A DNA stretch of 64,000 nt from Tilletia caries (GCA_032718865.1 JALUTQ010000037.1:930001-994000); one strand, 5' to 3'. Counted from the stretch's first letter, positions 23,278 to 35,200 are shown. The notes: generated from the letters alone by a model not told the origin. Program-made: numbers and translations.

Positions 23278-23285
23278 ATCCTCAT
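23278..23285. repeat. Target-site duplication ATCCTCAT (right) of hAT-like MITE
   Basis: Exact copy of 22527-22534 directly after the right inverted end. Confidence 0.9.
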
Positions 23286-24588
23286 AGACTGATCCGAATC
23301 TCAATCGGAAAGGCTCTATGAGCTCTCCTTGACTATACCTTTCGAATGAATCTATCATTGTTTTAGAGATTTGGGTGTTGAAAACGGAGGTGCACCTTGT
23401 ACACCAAGAAGTGTCTAGAGGTACACACCGCGAACTTGTGTGGAAATCATGGGTTACCACAAACGACCACACATTCATACATAAAATAACACACAACAAA
23501 AATAGTACCTACATGTTTGGATGGATTAGAGGACCTTGTCCTCCAGATTTGAGAGCATTCTGAGAAGTATTGACTGTACACGACAGGAAAAAGAGTGGTT
23601 TGATCGAATCCCCATTGAATCCCCATCGATTCCACATCGATTCCTGACCATCATCCTTCACAAACATGGATTCAAGAAGAGAAAAAAGGCAGCTGTCTTA
23701 TTGCTGGTACTTACAGCTACCTATAGAGCCATCATACACAGCGTTCTGATGATAGAAAAAGGCTAGTCTTGCATTTCAATTGCGAACATGTTAAAAGATG
23801 AGAAAGAATGATCCCAGTATTGCTTCCACTCAGAGGAATTCCCGAAGTCTACGCGTCTGCTAGACTCACTTTCTATCTACTGATTTATCAAGAATACAAG
23901 AAGCAAGCATTGAGAGCCTTTACCGTGTTGGAACAGGGATTCTATGGAACATGGGCATCAAAGTAATGCTGCAATTGACATGATTCTATCGATATCTCGA
24001 GCTATCATAAACCAATGATCCATTTTCTCCCATTCAAAGTACTCCCATAGTGCAGAGTAATACCAGTAGTGACATTTCCAGGTGCTTCATCGTAAATTTC
24101 AAAGCATACAGGTGGTCATTGCGGTCAAAGGAAGGAAGTAGGTACGTAAAATCGCAATGGCAATTGAATCATCTGCAGTCTTCCCACGCTCCCAAACGAT
24201 CTCCAGTGCTTTGAAATCTCTGATAGTCATGAGAAGATAGCTATAGGTATCCTCTGAAGAGATTTTATTGCATATCACTTAGTATACTGATGCACATGGT
24301 AGCAAAGGCAGTGACGTGGTCCTGATGAGGAGGAAGGCTTTTTCTGCACAGCATCTCCCCTCCTGGGTCACTGAGGGCCTCCAAAGTCTTGAATTTTGCG
24401 CAAGTTAGTCACTGAATACATATCCTTCGATACTTTTTGAGTCTTTGCTCCAAGTGGTATGAGCATCGAGCGGTTTGCAGGCATTATGAAGGAAGGCAGA
24501 GGAGTGGATCTCACGATTATTCCTACTTGGGCAATGGGGCATTTCCACGTGGGGGGTCCTGCTTTGCCGCGTGCCACAGCTTGAGCCT

Positions 24589-24708
24589 GATGGTGAGCAG
24601 ATTATCTAAGACTTTCCGTTTTAGCTGTTCTGGCCCAGATTGTGCCTTGTGGGTGCCCCAGATTGAATTACAAGGCATCTACGAGGCGGTGTAACAGGTG
24701 CCACAGGT
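24589..24708 (-). repeat. 120 bp repeat, right copy of an inverted pair
   Basis: Reverse complement of 16545-16664 with scattered differences. On the - strand it includes TTACACCGCC where the left copy has TTTATGGGT. The two may be terminal or subterminal repeats of one older element now split by the LTR retrotransposon, or two independent fragments of a family. Confidence 0.85.
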
Positions 24709-24893
24709 GGTGCGACAGGCAGGCGGTCTGCGGCGCACCGCCGGCTACTCCTGCCCGGCTACTGCCCACGTCCAGGCGGTACTTTGTTCCGCACCTGCAG
24801 GTACTTTCCCGAATAAGCTCGGTGCAAGGAGCCGCTGGACTTTGGAGGCGGTAGTAGAAAGGTTTTAGTAGCGCAGCGCGCAGCGGGAGAGAG

Positions 24894-24907
24894 ACATACA
24901 CCGCCAA
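24894..24907 (+). repeat. Left terminal inverted repeat
   Basis: ACATACACCGCCAA, exact inverse of 28499-28512. Confidence 0.75.
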
Positions 24908-26667
24908 TGTTTTCAAATGGTATGGGGAGGATTTGGACGCTGGGAGGGTCTGAAGACTCTATGCTAGAAGGGTCCTAAAGAGGTTTTTGAAAAGGGTCCT
25001 TGTGGGATTTTGGAGATGCCATCCTGAGACCGTTTCTGAGATGGCCCTCAGAGTGTCTGTGCCTCGGAGGGTTCTCATACCTTCTGGGACGAAGGATCCT
25101 GGGACCTTCCTATGCGATGAGGGATCCCAAGACGATCTCCACGCAGCCCCACCAGGGACCATTCTCGGCTCAGGCCCTCTCGGCACCCTCACAGACGCAG
25201 CGCTCTCGACACCCTTTCGGCTGGGATACGTCAAGACCATCTCGGTGAAGCCCTCGGAGGAGGCTCTACATCCCGGATCAGCCGGGGACCCTCCCCCCAG
25301 GGCCGTCCCAGCAGCCGCAGCCTTCAAGCACCAGCTCTGTGAGTGCAGACGATGGACGCGTAACTTCCGTTGCGCAGCTGAACGCGCTCTCTCATCCTCC
25401 GGTCCTCACGCGCGCTCATCGTCGATCGCGCCCTCTGCGCGCGTCACTGCGTCCCCCGCCCCTCGCGTCGACCTCACTTCCTCGCTCATCAGCCCGGCGA
25501 CGCCAGCATCTCCCCACTCACTGGATGCGCTCTCGACGACCTGCTCGTGATTCAGGCGTCCAACACCGGCGCATCCAGGCGGCCACGACACTCTTCACGT
25601 TCGGATGCGCTCTGGCTGTCGACTGGTGAGTCGACTATTTGAGACGCATACATGCTGCCGCCTGCTCAACTTACCCAGCACCCTTCCTCAGCAGCAACAG
25701 CAGTCATCACCTTTGTGAACGAGGCACAGCATCGGCTCAACAAGTATGCGTTTCGATATGGGCTGCGCGTCGTTCGGATCCGTGTGCGGTGTGCTGCCAC
25801 CTCGCGGTATATAAGATGGCGGATTCCATCGAATCTCTTCTTCCGCACGACCACCACCACCAACACCGCACCACTACCTCCAACAACACCACACCAACAC
25901 CAACAGCAGCAACAGCACAGCAACAACAGCGACAAGGTGAGCACCCCCTCATTCCCTTCTCTGCCTCTTTTCGCGCTCCAAGCGCAAGAATTATAGTGAG
26001 CATGCCCTCGCTCTCCCCAACATGCGCAGTCGCTACCTCACTCACTCACCTACACCATCATCCCCTTCTCATTTCTCTCCAAAGTCGACATCGATCTGAC
26101 TTGCTGCATTCTCTGGGCATAGACTTCAGGCGCATATATGCTGCCCAACTGACCATGAACTATTCCTCATCAGCAGAGGCACCTTCGGGACGTGTTCAAA
26201 TCATACCCAAGGTGTGGGTACCTCTCGTGAGCTCACTCTCCCCCTGCCCGAAGGCCCAAGCTTGGATGGCAGCTCACCGACTCGATCCTTCCTTCCCTCT
26301 CCAATTCGCAGCATTGTCGTCACTACCAGAGTACACCAGCTGAGTCAGTATGCATTTGCTCCCTCGCTCTTCTGCCTTCGACTGACGCATTTTCATCACC
26401 AGGCCCAGGCGCATATACTCGAGATCCAGCGGTGAGCATTGACCAGTTATGCGCATACATGTCAGTATGCCACCCTACTGACGATTCTCCCTTTCTCAGC
26501 AGTACATGTACCTTCGCCAATGACGTGTGGTGTCGTCTGGATGAAGAAGCGTGCTCAAGAAACGCGTCTGAAACGTGGCAGCAGCAGAAATGTCAAAGTG
26601 AGTACCACCTCATTCCCTCTTCTGCCTCTTCTCGCTCTCATGATCAACCACGTCAGCATGCCATCGT

Positions 26668-26726
<59 letters not shown>
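26668..26726 (+). repeat. CAACAG hexanucleotide microsatellite
   Basis: About ten units of CAACAG, inside a putative exon of the modular region. Read in one frame it would give polyglutamine, in another Asn-Ser repeats. Confidence 0.9.
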
Positions 26727-27214
26727 CAGTGAGTGCATCTGTACATCCATTCCCTCTTCTGCTGTTATTTGTATTCACCATCATCATCCACACATCAGCA
26801 GAGCAGCAACCACTATTATCAAAGCATGTCAGTCAAGTGAGTGTGCTCTTACTCTCTTGTTCTTCTGCCTTTTCGTCTGACGTGTCTTCATCACCAGATC
26901 TCGGCGCATACAATCGCGCGACGCGCGTCACGTACGGTACGCGTTCACCCTTTCTGGTAACCACACAGAAGCATCGCTGTACTCACCCGCTTCCATCTCT
27001 TCCTGTCATAACCAGTGGTCCGATGATGCTCAAGGTACGTGTCGGCCGACTTCTCTCTCTGATCCTATCCTCCTTTCTTTACAGATGTACATACATTGAG
27101 CTCAAGCCTCAAGTTCAAGGTGCGTTTGCGACGCGACCGGGCGTATGTATTGTATTGGGTCATCACTCATCAGGCATCAGCTGACTGACTCATCACCTCC
27201 CTTCACCCTCTCTC

Positions 27215-27217
27215 TTA
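27215..27217. repeat. Target-site duplication TTA (left) of PIF/Harbinger-type MITE
   Basis: TTA before GAGCGTGTCCTGC, repeated at 27862-27864. Confidence 0.75.
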
Positions 27218-27861
27218 GAGCGTGTCCTGCAGCCACTTGCTTGGGATTTTCCCCATATGAAATTTCGGAGCACGCTTTGAAATTTATGAAGCAAAGCACG
27301 CCCGGAAAATCCTGTCCTGCTGCACGCCAAAATCGCGCTTTGCTTTGGAATTCCGGAGCAAATCGGCCTTCCAAAGCACGAAATCCAAATCGACCTCCGG
27401 AGGTCGCTCTGACTTTTTGCTTTGCTTTGAAATTCTCCACGCGAGCCAACCACATGGCGATCACCATGGAATCCAGCCATACCACAGCTCACCGTCGCAT
27501 CTTTTTCCTCTTCTTTCGTCTCGATATCAGCCTTGGAAAGGCTAGCTTCCGCGTCTGTATGGTCAGCGAGGAAAACGGTGAGGAAGGGTGACACATTCGA
27601 AGTGCTATGTGTGCAATGGAAGACTCCCTATTGAGGGTGACTACGGCGCCTGATTTTTTTTCTCCCACGTGGTTTTTGCTTCACGGTAAGATCGGGCCGA
27701 AGCCTGGAGCAAAGCACGCTCGCAGAGCACGCTGTTTGTCCTGCTGGACTTGCTTTGGGAAATTAAAAGCAAAGCTTTCAAAGCGGGGGGACAAAATTTT
27801 GTCCCTGCGCTGTTTTGCTGTGGAATTTCAAAGCACAGCAACTGTGCAGCAGGACACGCTC
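27218..27861. mobile_element. PIF/Harbinger-type MITE, 644 bp
   Basis: Exact 13 bp inverted ends, GAGCGTGTCCTGC at 27218-27230 and GCAGGACACGCTC at 27849-27861, are flanked by TTA. Three-base TTA/TAA duplications are the hallmark of PIF/Harbinger (Tourist-like) elements. The subterminal parts are rich in GCAAAGCACGC-type motifs on both sides and partly inverted, so the ends can pair more widely. No transposase is encoded. It lies inside the 3.6 kb unit. Confidence 0.8.
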
Positions 27862-27864
27862 TTA
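27862..27864. repeat. Target-site duplication TTA (right), creating TTATAG
   Basis: Followed by TAG then ATTTCAAG; removing the MITE and one TTA leaves CCCTCTCTCTTATAG, a typical 3' splice site. Confidence 0.7.
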
Positions 27865-28498
27865 TAGATTTCAAGCTTCATCTACCGTGCATACCAGTCG
27901 TGACCTCGTGAGTGTGCAGGATGCATGCCTGCGTCTTTCACGCGCGTTACCTGATCTTTCTCGGTTCTGTCCAGGCTTTTTTCTTCTTTTCTTCCTCCCA
28001 CAGCATCCAGCCACAACACAATGTGAGTACTTCAGTCTCTCGTCCGGCATTCGATAAGGACACTGACCTATTCCTGCTTCTCAGATATGCAGGTGATTGA
28101 TCTGATCTTCAACTAACGACTCTCACAACTCACTTCTGCTTCAATGGCGCTTCAATGTGCTTCGGGTTCTGTACTGCCTGTAGTTTGATCTCTTTCTCCC
28201 GTAATATAGTAGCAACTAGCATTCGATCACTGAGATGTTATTGATTCTGAGTGCCCGAAGAGGGTGTCTACCCAGATCCCTCCCACCACCCTCACCTATG
28301 AGAGGATCCTCAGTCAGTCGCTCATACCCTCCCAGGACCCTTTGATGGAATGGTCCCAGGATGGTTGGGCAAAAAGGCTCTCAGCACATTTTGGCCAGGA
28401 GGGTCTCAGTCGCGGGCAGGAGACTACCTTCGGAGGGTCCATTTGGGAGACCCTCCCACAACCTCCGGAGGGAAGGGTCCCCAGGCCCTTTGAACAAG

Positions 28499-28512
28499 TT
28501 GGCGGTGTATGT
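28499..28512 (-). repeat. Right terminal inverted repeat
   Basis: TTGGCGGTGTATGT, exact inverse of 24894-24907. Confidence 0.75.
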
Positions 28513-29242
28513 ATCGAATAATGAAAATAAAGAAGGCACCCACACTATATGCACAGGCTGAGAGCCCAGATTAGCGAGAGCGTGATGTGCTCAACGTCGT
28601 CGGTCTCTTGATGCCGAGGTGCACTACATACACTGCAACGACCAGAGTTCAGATAGGTCGAGTGAAGCACGTTGCTCATCACAAGGACTACTACGCTGGG
28701 ACGACGGACAGCACGGTCACACGGGACTGTCGCACCAGGAAGGGAGCACGCGCCAAGGCCCAAGCAGACCCAGGGCTCTGTATCAACACATCAACAAGAG
28801 TAGAAGGCGACTTTTGACAAGGAATTCGGAGCTGAGAAACTCCCCATCGGCCCGGCTGAGATACAAAGTTGGTCAACATCTCGCTCCCAACGACCCTATA
28901 GATCGCTCTGTTCTCCGCTCCTCGTCCCTTGCCCTACCCCTCTTCCTCATCATCGTCATCCTCGTCGCCGTCATCCCCGCCAACACCAGCGCTTCAAGCC
29001 ATTCGCTCACGCACTTCTCAAGGCACGCTGACAAGGAAATATCCGGCAGGGCACACGCTTGACATCCGCACGCAAATACATAGGGAACCCTCAATCGATG
29101 ACTTCAACAGCAAGTGTACCTTCTCACAGTGAGTGCAACAGTGAACAGATCGCATTTCTGGCCGTGTCTTCGTGCAAAAGTCAAAACTGCGAAGTAGAAA
29201 CGCGATCAACCCGCCCGGGCCTCTGTCGCTTCGTCGACTTGC
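28513..29242. other. Upstream region of the LRR-RhoGEF gene
   Basis: 730 bases without a supported gene. An ATG at 29098 followed by 31 coding-like bases and a GTGAGTGC donor at 29129 could be a first exon of the downstream gene, but its phase does not match the acceptors at 29369 or 29390. CT-rich leader-like sequence lies at 28910-28990. Confidence 0.35.
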
Positions 29243-32200
29243 ATGCATGGCGATCGAGCATGGCGCTCAGGAATGCAGCCGGACTCGGCCCACATCTCAT
29301 TTCCCCCATTCATTCATTCATTCATTCATTCATTCATTCCTTTATTCCACGAGCGCTCGAGCTGCCAGCGCTGTCAAAGCGATCCCCAGGCTGACATCTC
29401 TCTCTCTTCCTCGTCCTCTCTTCCGCTTTCCTCTGCCAAAGACGCAGCTTCCTCATCCGCCTCGTCCTCCCACCAGGCACTACCACTCACACCATCGACA
29501 TCAAAGCGCCAAGATTCGATCTCAAGAACCAGTCTGGACGCCGTAGCACGGCAGAGCAGGATTCCGACACCTCTGGGAAACACATCTCATTTCAGCCCAC
29601 CGGCCCAAGCACGGCAAGTCTCGACTCCCTCCCAACACATCCGTCCGAAGTCGGCCACCACTGCTGTCAGTCCTTTCAAGGCGACAGGGGCACTAGGCCT
29701 AAGGCGATCATCATCAACCACAAGCAGCCGAGCATCCTTCCTTCCCCCTGGCCCACCTCCTCCTACTTACGCCCCTCCGCCTCCCCCGCGCATCTCTAAG
29801 ACTCCACCTCCCACAAGTCGGCGCCTCACTTCCGTTCTCGTGCACACTCGCTCCGCCTCATCCAGCATTGTGTTCCCCTCTGCCCCCGCAGACTCAGAGC
29901 AGCTTCACCACCAACAAAGCCCACAAAAGCGAGCAACGACAGCAGACGGCAACAGCAACACCTCTTTCTCGATCGCCAGACCTGCGCGACCTCCCCGCTC
30001 CCGATCGCGCAACACTTCCACCAGTTCCATCAACGATTCACCAGTTACAAATAGCGCTCGTCTCCAGCGAGAGGCTCAGGAAATGGTAGAGACTCTTCCC
30101 CAATTACTCTCGAACGCCATCCGAATCGCACAGCAGAAAATCGGCAACGAGAACAACAGCACTTCCATGAGGACGCCGATCAAAGATCGCCGATTTCGAC
30201 TCCAAAGTGGCCCAGCGAGTCCGGCCATTATTGCGCACAGCCCTTCTTTCGACAACGCGACCGTCATCCTCGGCAGCCAACCCGAGCTCAACATTACAGC
30301 GGATACCATGCTCGAAGACTCACTTGGCGGCTCCAAGCTCGACCCCATGTACAGTCCCAGTGCAGATGTGAGCGCCAGCACGCGAACGAGCTTGATCAGC
30401 ACACATACCGCCACTAGTACGACTGCCAGCGCAACAGCAAGTGAGAGCACACATCAAACGAGTTCAGCGATGAGTTCCGGCACCACGGCACCAGAACCAA
30501 ACTCGAACTGGACATCCCCAATCAAGAGTCCAACCTCGTTGCCAGTCCAGCTGGCAATCACGGCGTATTCCCAAGCTCGGTCGCGAGCGGACGGCCTCAA
30601 AGCGCAATCTCCAGCTAGCATCGACAGCACTGCCCTAGAGGAACATGAAGCTTCTTCTTCGTCAGGATCGGCTATGGAATACATGAACACAGTACGTTCC
30701 AGTCGTCCTACGGCAACCTACTCCTTGCCGAGCGATCCAAACGTTGGGACGTATGCCCTCCTCGCTCGCAAGCATCAGCTGGCGGCACAAACGCAGAATC
30801 AGGCGGGTGATGATGTTACTCGGTATCATCGAAGGACGGAGAGCGAGCCGTCGTACGGGGACCCTTCAATCAGGCCGGGATCCGTGGTGGCGGGAGGACT
30901 GGTTGTGGGTTCGCAACAGCGTTCGAATCTTGGCTCATCATCGCCCCTCGCCGCAGGCTTGGGTCTGGATCTGGTAGCGGTCTCGAACACTTCCTCAGTC
31001 TCACTCATCGGAGGCCTCGCTGCCAAAGTTCGCTCTCAGACTGGGACCGGGACAGATGGGACCACCAGTGTTGGGGGTACGACAAACGCGTCTTCGTTTG
31101 TCAGTGCCGCACCATCGCCTGCTATGCCTGTGACGGAACTGTTCCATCCGCAACAACACCACCAGGATGAGGGCCACGATTTCCCAAATTCCCCCTCGGA
31201 TGCTGAGGGTGGGCTGACGCGAGAGCATGTCAGGGCATTGCCAGCGTCTAGGAGGCCTTCGCTGGGTGGGCTGAGGCGGTGGTTGAGTTCGTCTGAGCTG
31301 GCAGGGACGCTGCCGAGCAGTAGGTCGGCATCCGATTCAATTGCCATTGCAGACCGAACACAAGGCGCGGACCCATCACGACTTACGAGCTCGGGAGTCC
31401 AGCTCCCAGAACGGACAATGTTCGACCCGCATTGGTACACGAGCACGACATTATTTTCCAACCCACGGTACCGCGCTGATCGCTCGCCGGCCGTCGACGG
31501 TTCGGAGTCTCCAGCCAAGGACCAGTACTCTTCACATCGGCGCGCGGTTACAGCACTGGAATCGAGTTCAAGCCGCGGGAACGGTCAACTCGATTTGTCG
31601 AAATCGCCGATGGGGGAGGACGGGACGAATAGCGCCTTCGCGAGTGTGGGTCATCCTACGCCAGTCGTGCCGGCGTTCTCAAATGGCTGGGAGAACACTG
31701 CCCTGCCTCCAGCTGTGCCAGTTTCTCCTACCTCGCCCGTCGTCTCGGAAGCGATGAGCGGCCTGGTTCATGGGAGCCAGGACTTAGTTCGGTCGGCCAG
31801 TTATGACCCAAGGAGGGGTCGGACTCCCAGTATGAAGGTATCCCAGACTTCCCTCCGGGCTCGTGCTTTGCAGCAGTCGAACTCGCTTTCAGGACACGGT
31901 GGTATTGCGAAGCGGAGATTGCCGCGACACCAGCCTTCGCTGTCTCTGTCCTCAGTCGATGTTCCACAGCGGTCGAGCAGTCGGAAGTCGAATGAGCCGT
32001 TCGGGTCGCCGGGTGTGCATGTGGAGAATGGTCTCGAGGAGATGGCGAAGAATGGACACAGCTTGGGTGCGGGTGCAAAAGGTGTGCCGGAGGGGAGCGT
32101 GACTCATTCTCCTAGACCGATTTCGGATCCTCATGGTGGAGGTGAGTAACCTCTTCACTTCGCGTCTGGATGAACGGCGTTGCTGATGATTTTTTTTTTT

Positions 32201-35200
32201 GATTTCTCAGATACTTCACGTCTTCTCCTGTACGGCCGCAATGACGGCAGCGTGCCCTCTTACTTGGACACGCACTTGCCCATGCTGGCAAACCAGCTTC
32301 GTATCGTCGACATCTCCGGTTGCGGACTGACTGAGCTACCCGCCAGTGTAGCACAATGCACCGGCCTGACGGAGCTGAACATCTCTGCGAACCGGATCGG
32401 TACCATCCCGAGCTTTGTGGGCGACTTCAAGCAACTCCAAGTCTTCCAGGCCGACTTTTGCGAATTGGTTTACTTGCCTTACGCCCTGCACGAGCTTTCG
32501 GAATGCCTTCTGGTGCTGAGCGTACGGGGCAACAAGCTCACTCATGTTCCCTCGTGGTTGCACCTCCTCAGTTCGTTGGAGCGACTGAACTACGAGGGCA
32601 ACCCACTTCAGGCGCAGTGGCGGTCCGTCTTGGATCCCTTGATGCGTGCCACGTTGATTCCGCCGGCCTCGGCTGGTGTGCCCTTTGAATCACCAAACGC
32701 GGATTCAAGCTCGAGCACGATTTTGGCCCGTCTGGACGGGTTGCCGGTGGGTAGCAGCACGGCTACCTCTGGGTTGCCGTCCAGGTTTTCGTTCTCTTCA
32801 TTTACGAGCGTGCCAGCGTTGCAGTCTGCCTTTGGTGGTGATGCCGCGAGTAAGAAGAGGTCGCCGCCCGGCTTGCCTCCGCAAGGCCCCATTTCTGGGT
32901 TGCCAACTACGCCTGGGCACGGGTTCAGATTGAACGCCCTTCACGAGCGGACTGTCAGTTCGCCTCAGTCGCTTTCCGCCGTGGCTCCGACCGCTAGGAC
33001 GCACTCTGCACCGGGGTTGGGTAGCAACCTTTTGGGTGCTCCATTCCAGCCGACGACTACCGTCTCACGATCAAGCTCGCTCCATCGGCACCTTGATGAG
33101 GAGGAGGAGGAGGAAGAGGAGGAGGTTCTCAGCAATCACGAGACCGGCGCTACTAGTAGCACGGCTGCCTTGTCGATACCTACGTCTGCGTCCATGGTGT
33201 CGTTCAACAGCGCCCATTCGCCATTTGCGACGTCAATGGACAGCAACCATGGCGATCAGGAACAGCCCGCTACGGCCAGCTCGAACGATTTCCTCGATAC
33301 GGACCCGGCTGCTGGCAAGGGCAGCCGGTGGAAGTTCTTCCGCAAGTCTGGACGCAAACTGTCTACCAGTGGAACGAAGGACTTCCTCCCTTCTGCGTCA
33401 TCACAGGGTGAAGAACTGGGAGGGCTTTCGCGTCCGAAAAGTGCGCGGAAGCTGTCCTCACGTCCCAACACAAGTAATGGAGTGTTGACGTCCACGGCGA
33501 AGGTAGCGAGTGACAGCACTACGTCCTTCGGCACCCTGCCCTCATCTCCGACGATGACGACGGCGGGTTTCGAACCGGAGACACCTGCCAGCATCGCTTC
33601 GACTTCGTCCTTCTTCGGCGTCCGGCGATTACGCAAAAACTCGACACCGTATGCGGACATGACCGGGTCGACAGATGCGTCGAACTTCACCAAATCGAGT
33701 CACGGACTGTTCCCGTCTTCTTCGACGACCAGGACACCCTTGGCCAGCATGGGCCCGGCGTCGCCTTTACCTGAGGCCCTGCACAAGTTTTCGCCCATGT
33801 CTCCATTCCCGAGTGTTGATTCTCAGAGGCGGATCGCGGCGGCGAGGGCGATCGTGGAGGCGCAGAAGACGAGCTTGAGCACGGTGGGGATTGTGTCGAG
33901 AGACGACGATGAGGGTAGTGTCTTGGATTACATGAGCCATGACAACCCGGATACTTCTGCAGGGTCGATCAACCTGGCACCATCCACTTTGTTCATGGGC
34001 GCCATCCCAAACACCACAGGACTCGTCGTCAGACCTGTCGAACTCTGGCCGGAGCATTTCATCCGGTTGCGCGCACTCATGTACTACCTGCGCGACTTGG
34101 ACGAGCTCGGTCCTGAACGAGTCGAGAGTCCTGTTTTGCCCGACCGCCAGCAGGAAGGGGACCCGTCCAAGTTCGGCTCGCCCCCGCCGTCGGCGTCAGA
34201 CGCGGAAAGCACTACAACTGCAGCGAGCTCCAAGACGGCCCCGAATTACTCACGTCCTACCTCCAGTGTAGCTTCCGTCGATTCGCTCGTGTCGGATTTC
34301 AAAGCGGAGGTGGAACCCACATACAAGGACAGCGCCTCGCTCCGGAGCAGGATCATATCCGAGATTGTGTCGACGGAGGAGACGTACGTGGGCCTGCTGG
34401 GCGAGTTGGTCGAGATTTACGTGAGGACTGCACGTCGGCCCGTGGATGGGAGTAGTAATCCGCCTGTGCCTCCGGGCGAGCAGCGAGCGGTCTTTGGTAA
34501 CGTCGACGCGTTGCTTTCCTTCCACCAAGGAGCGTTCCTCCCCGCTTTGAAATATGCTACGGAGCCACTCACGCTGGTGAAAGGTGCGGAGCAGGACCCG
34601 GACGTGACGGCGCGGGTGGCGGAGGATGTGGCCGAAGTGTTCACTCGGCACGCTGCCTTCTTGCGAGCATACGTGCCGTATGTAAACGGCGCGGAGGACG
34701 CTCAAAGTCGGATTATGACCTGGCGCACGGGATCCGGAAACAACAGTCATCACTCGAGTCGAACCAATTCGCCATTCTTCAAGCCTTTTGCTAACTCGCC
34801 AGACGCGACGGGAACCGAACTTTCGACCTCCCAGCGTAAAAAGGCAGGCGCGTTCCTCAAGCGATGCCGTGAGCACCCTAAACACTCCCAGCTCAGCCTG
34901 GAGAGCTACCTTCTCCTCCCCGTCCAGCGGATCCCGCGCTATCGACTGCTCCTGGAGCAGCTTCGGAAGTCAACACCCCCGACTCGGTTGAAAGATCCGA
35001 TGGCGACGACTCGGGCGCTCGAACTCGTCGCTACCATGGCGTCAAGCGTCAACGAGAGCAAAAGGCAGTCCGAACAGGATAGGCGGTTGTTGCAATGGCA
35101 AAACCGGATCCGGGGCAAATGGCCTTCTCCGCTGGTCCAGCCTCATCGCAGGTTTGTGAGGGAGGGTCAGTTGGTGTTGAAACGGGTCGTCAAGCGCGAG

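Larger units (their letters stand above)
21574..24588. other. AT-rich, gene-poor segment (host of the hAT-like MITE)
   Basis: Composition drops sharply from the GC-rich neighbours: many TTTT/AAAA runs and stop codons in all frames. Splice-like pieces occur (for example GTCTTACAG near 22272-22280 followed by a short open stretch and GTAGATG), but no exon chain can be read. It is interrupted by a GC-rich MITE at 22535-23277. Likely the decayed body of an old element, perhaps the one ending in the 120 bp inverted repeats. No intact gene. Confidence 0.5.
25339..28090 (+). other. Possible multi-exon gene made of serially duplicated intron/exon modules
   Basis: A chain of short open stretches is separated by intron-like sequences, each with GTGAGT/GTGAGC/GTCAGT donors and CAG acceptors: donors near 25627, 25937, 26346, 26431, 26599, 26729, 26838, 27036, 27908 and 28020. 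Several modules are diverged copies. The donor-proximal block at 26346 resembles that at 26838 (both run CTCTTCTGCCTT...CTGACG...TTCATCACCAG then GGCGCATA). The block at 25937 resembles that at 26599 (CCTCATTCCC...CTGCCTCTT...CATGCC.TCG). Some exons would encode His/Gln/Thr-rich stretches. A TATATAAG precedes an ATG at 25816 (MADSIESLLPHD). The true frame cannot be fixed by eye. A spliced noncoding RNA or the element's own gene are both possible. Confidence 0.35.
24894..28512. mobile_element. 3.6 kb unit with terminal inverted repeats (putative DNA transposon)
   Basis: ACATACACCGCCAA at 24894-24907 and its exact reverse complement at 28499-28512 mark the ends. The inner ~20 bases are also similar (TTCAAA..GG..TGGGGA). 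Both ends carry many subterminal GGGAGGGTC / GGGTCC-type motifs in opposite orientation (24937-25270 and 28260-28490), as expected for transposase-binding repeats. TA sits within both ends (24897 and 28508), so TA|CACCGCC with a TA duplication is one possible boundary; no longer duplication is seen. No transposase domain is recognisable inside, so superfamily is not assigned. Confidence 0.6.

Noticed and set aside
24060..24150. Possible hAT-transposase-like C-terminal fragment on the - strand (MDHWFMIARDIDRIM)
   Set aside because: Only a short stretch resembles the family's dimerisation block, it is followed at once by a stop, and no upstream frame connects to it.
22237..24295. 15 bp direct repeat AGTATACTGATGCAC (22237-22251 and 24281-24295)
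   Set aside because: Too short and without flanking similarity to define an element; could be chance in AT-rich DNA.
28619..29062. 147-codon + frame with one hydrophobic stretch
   Set aside because: The hydrophobic part comes from a CTC/GTC/ATC-rich leader tract; no signal or family, and it lies in the promoter region of the RhoGEF gene.
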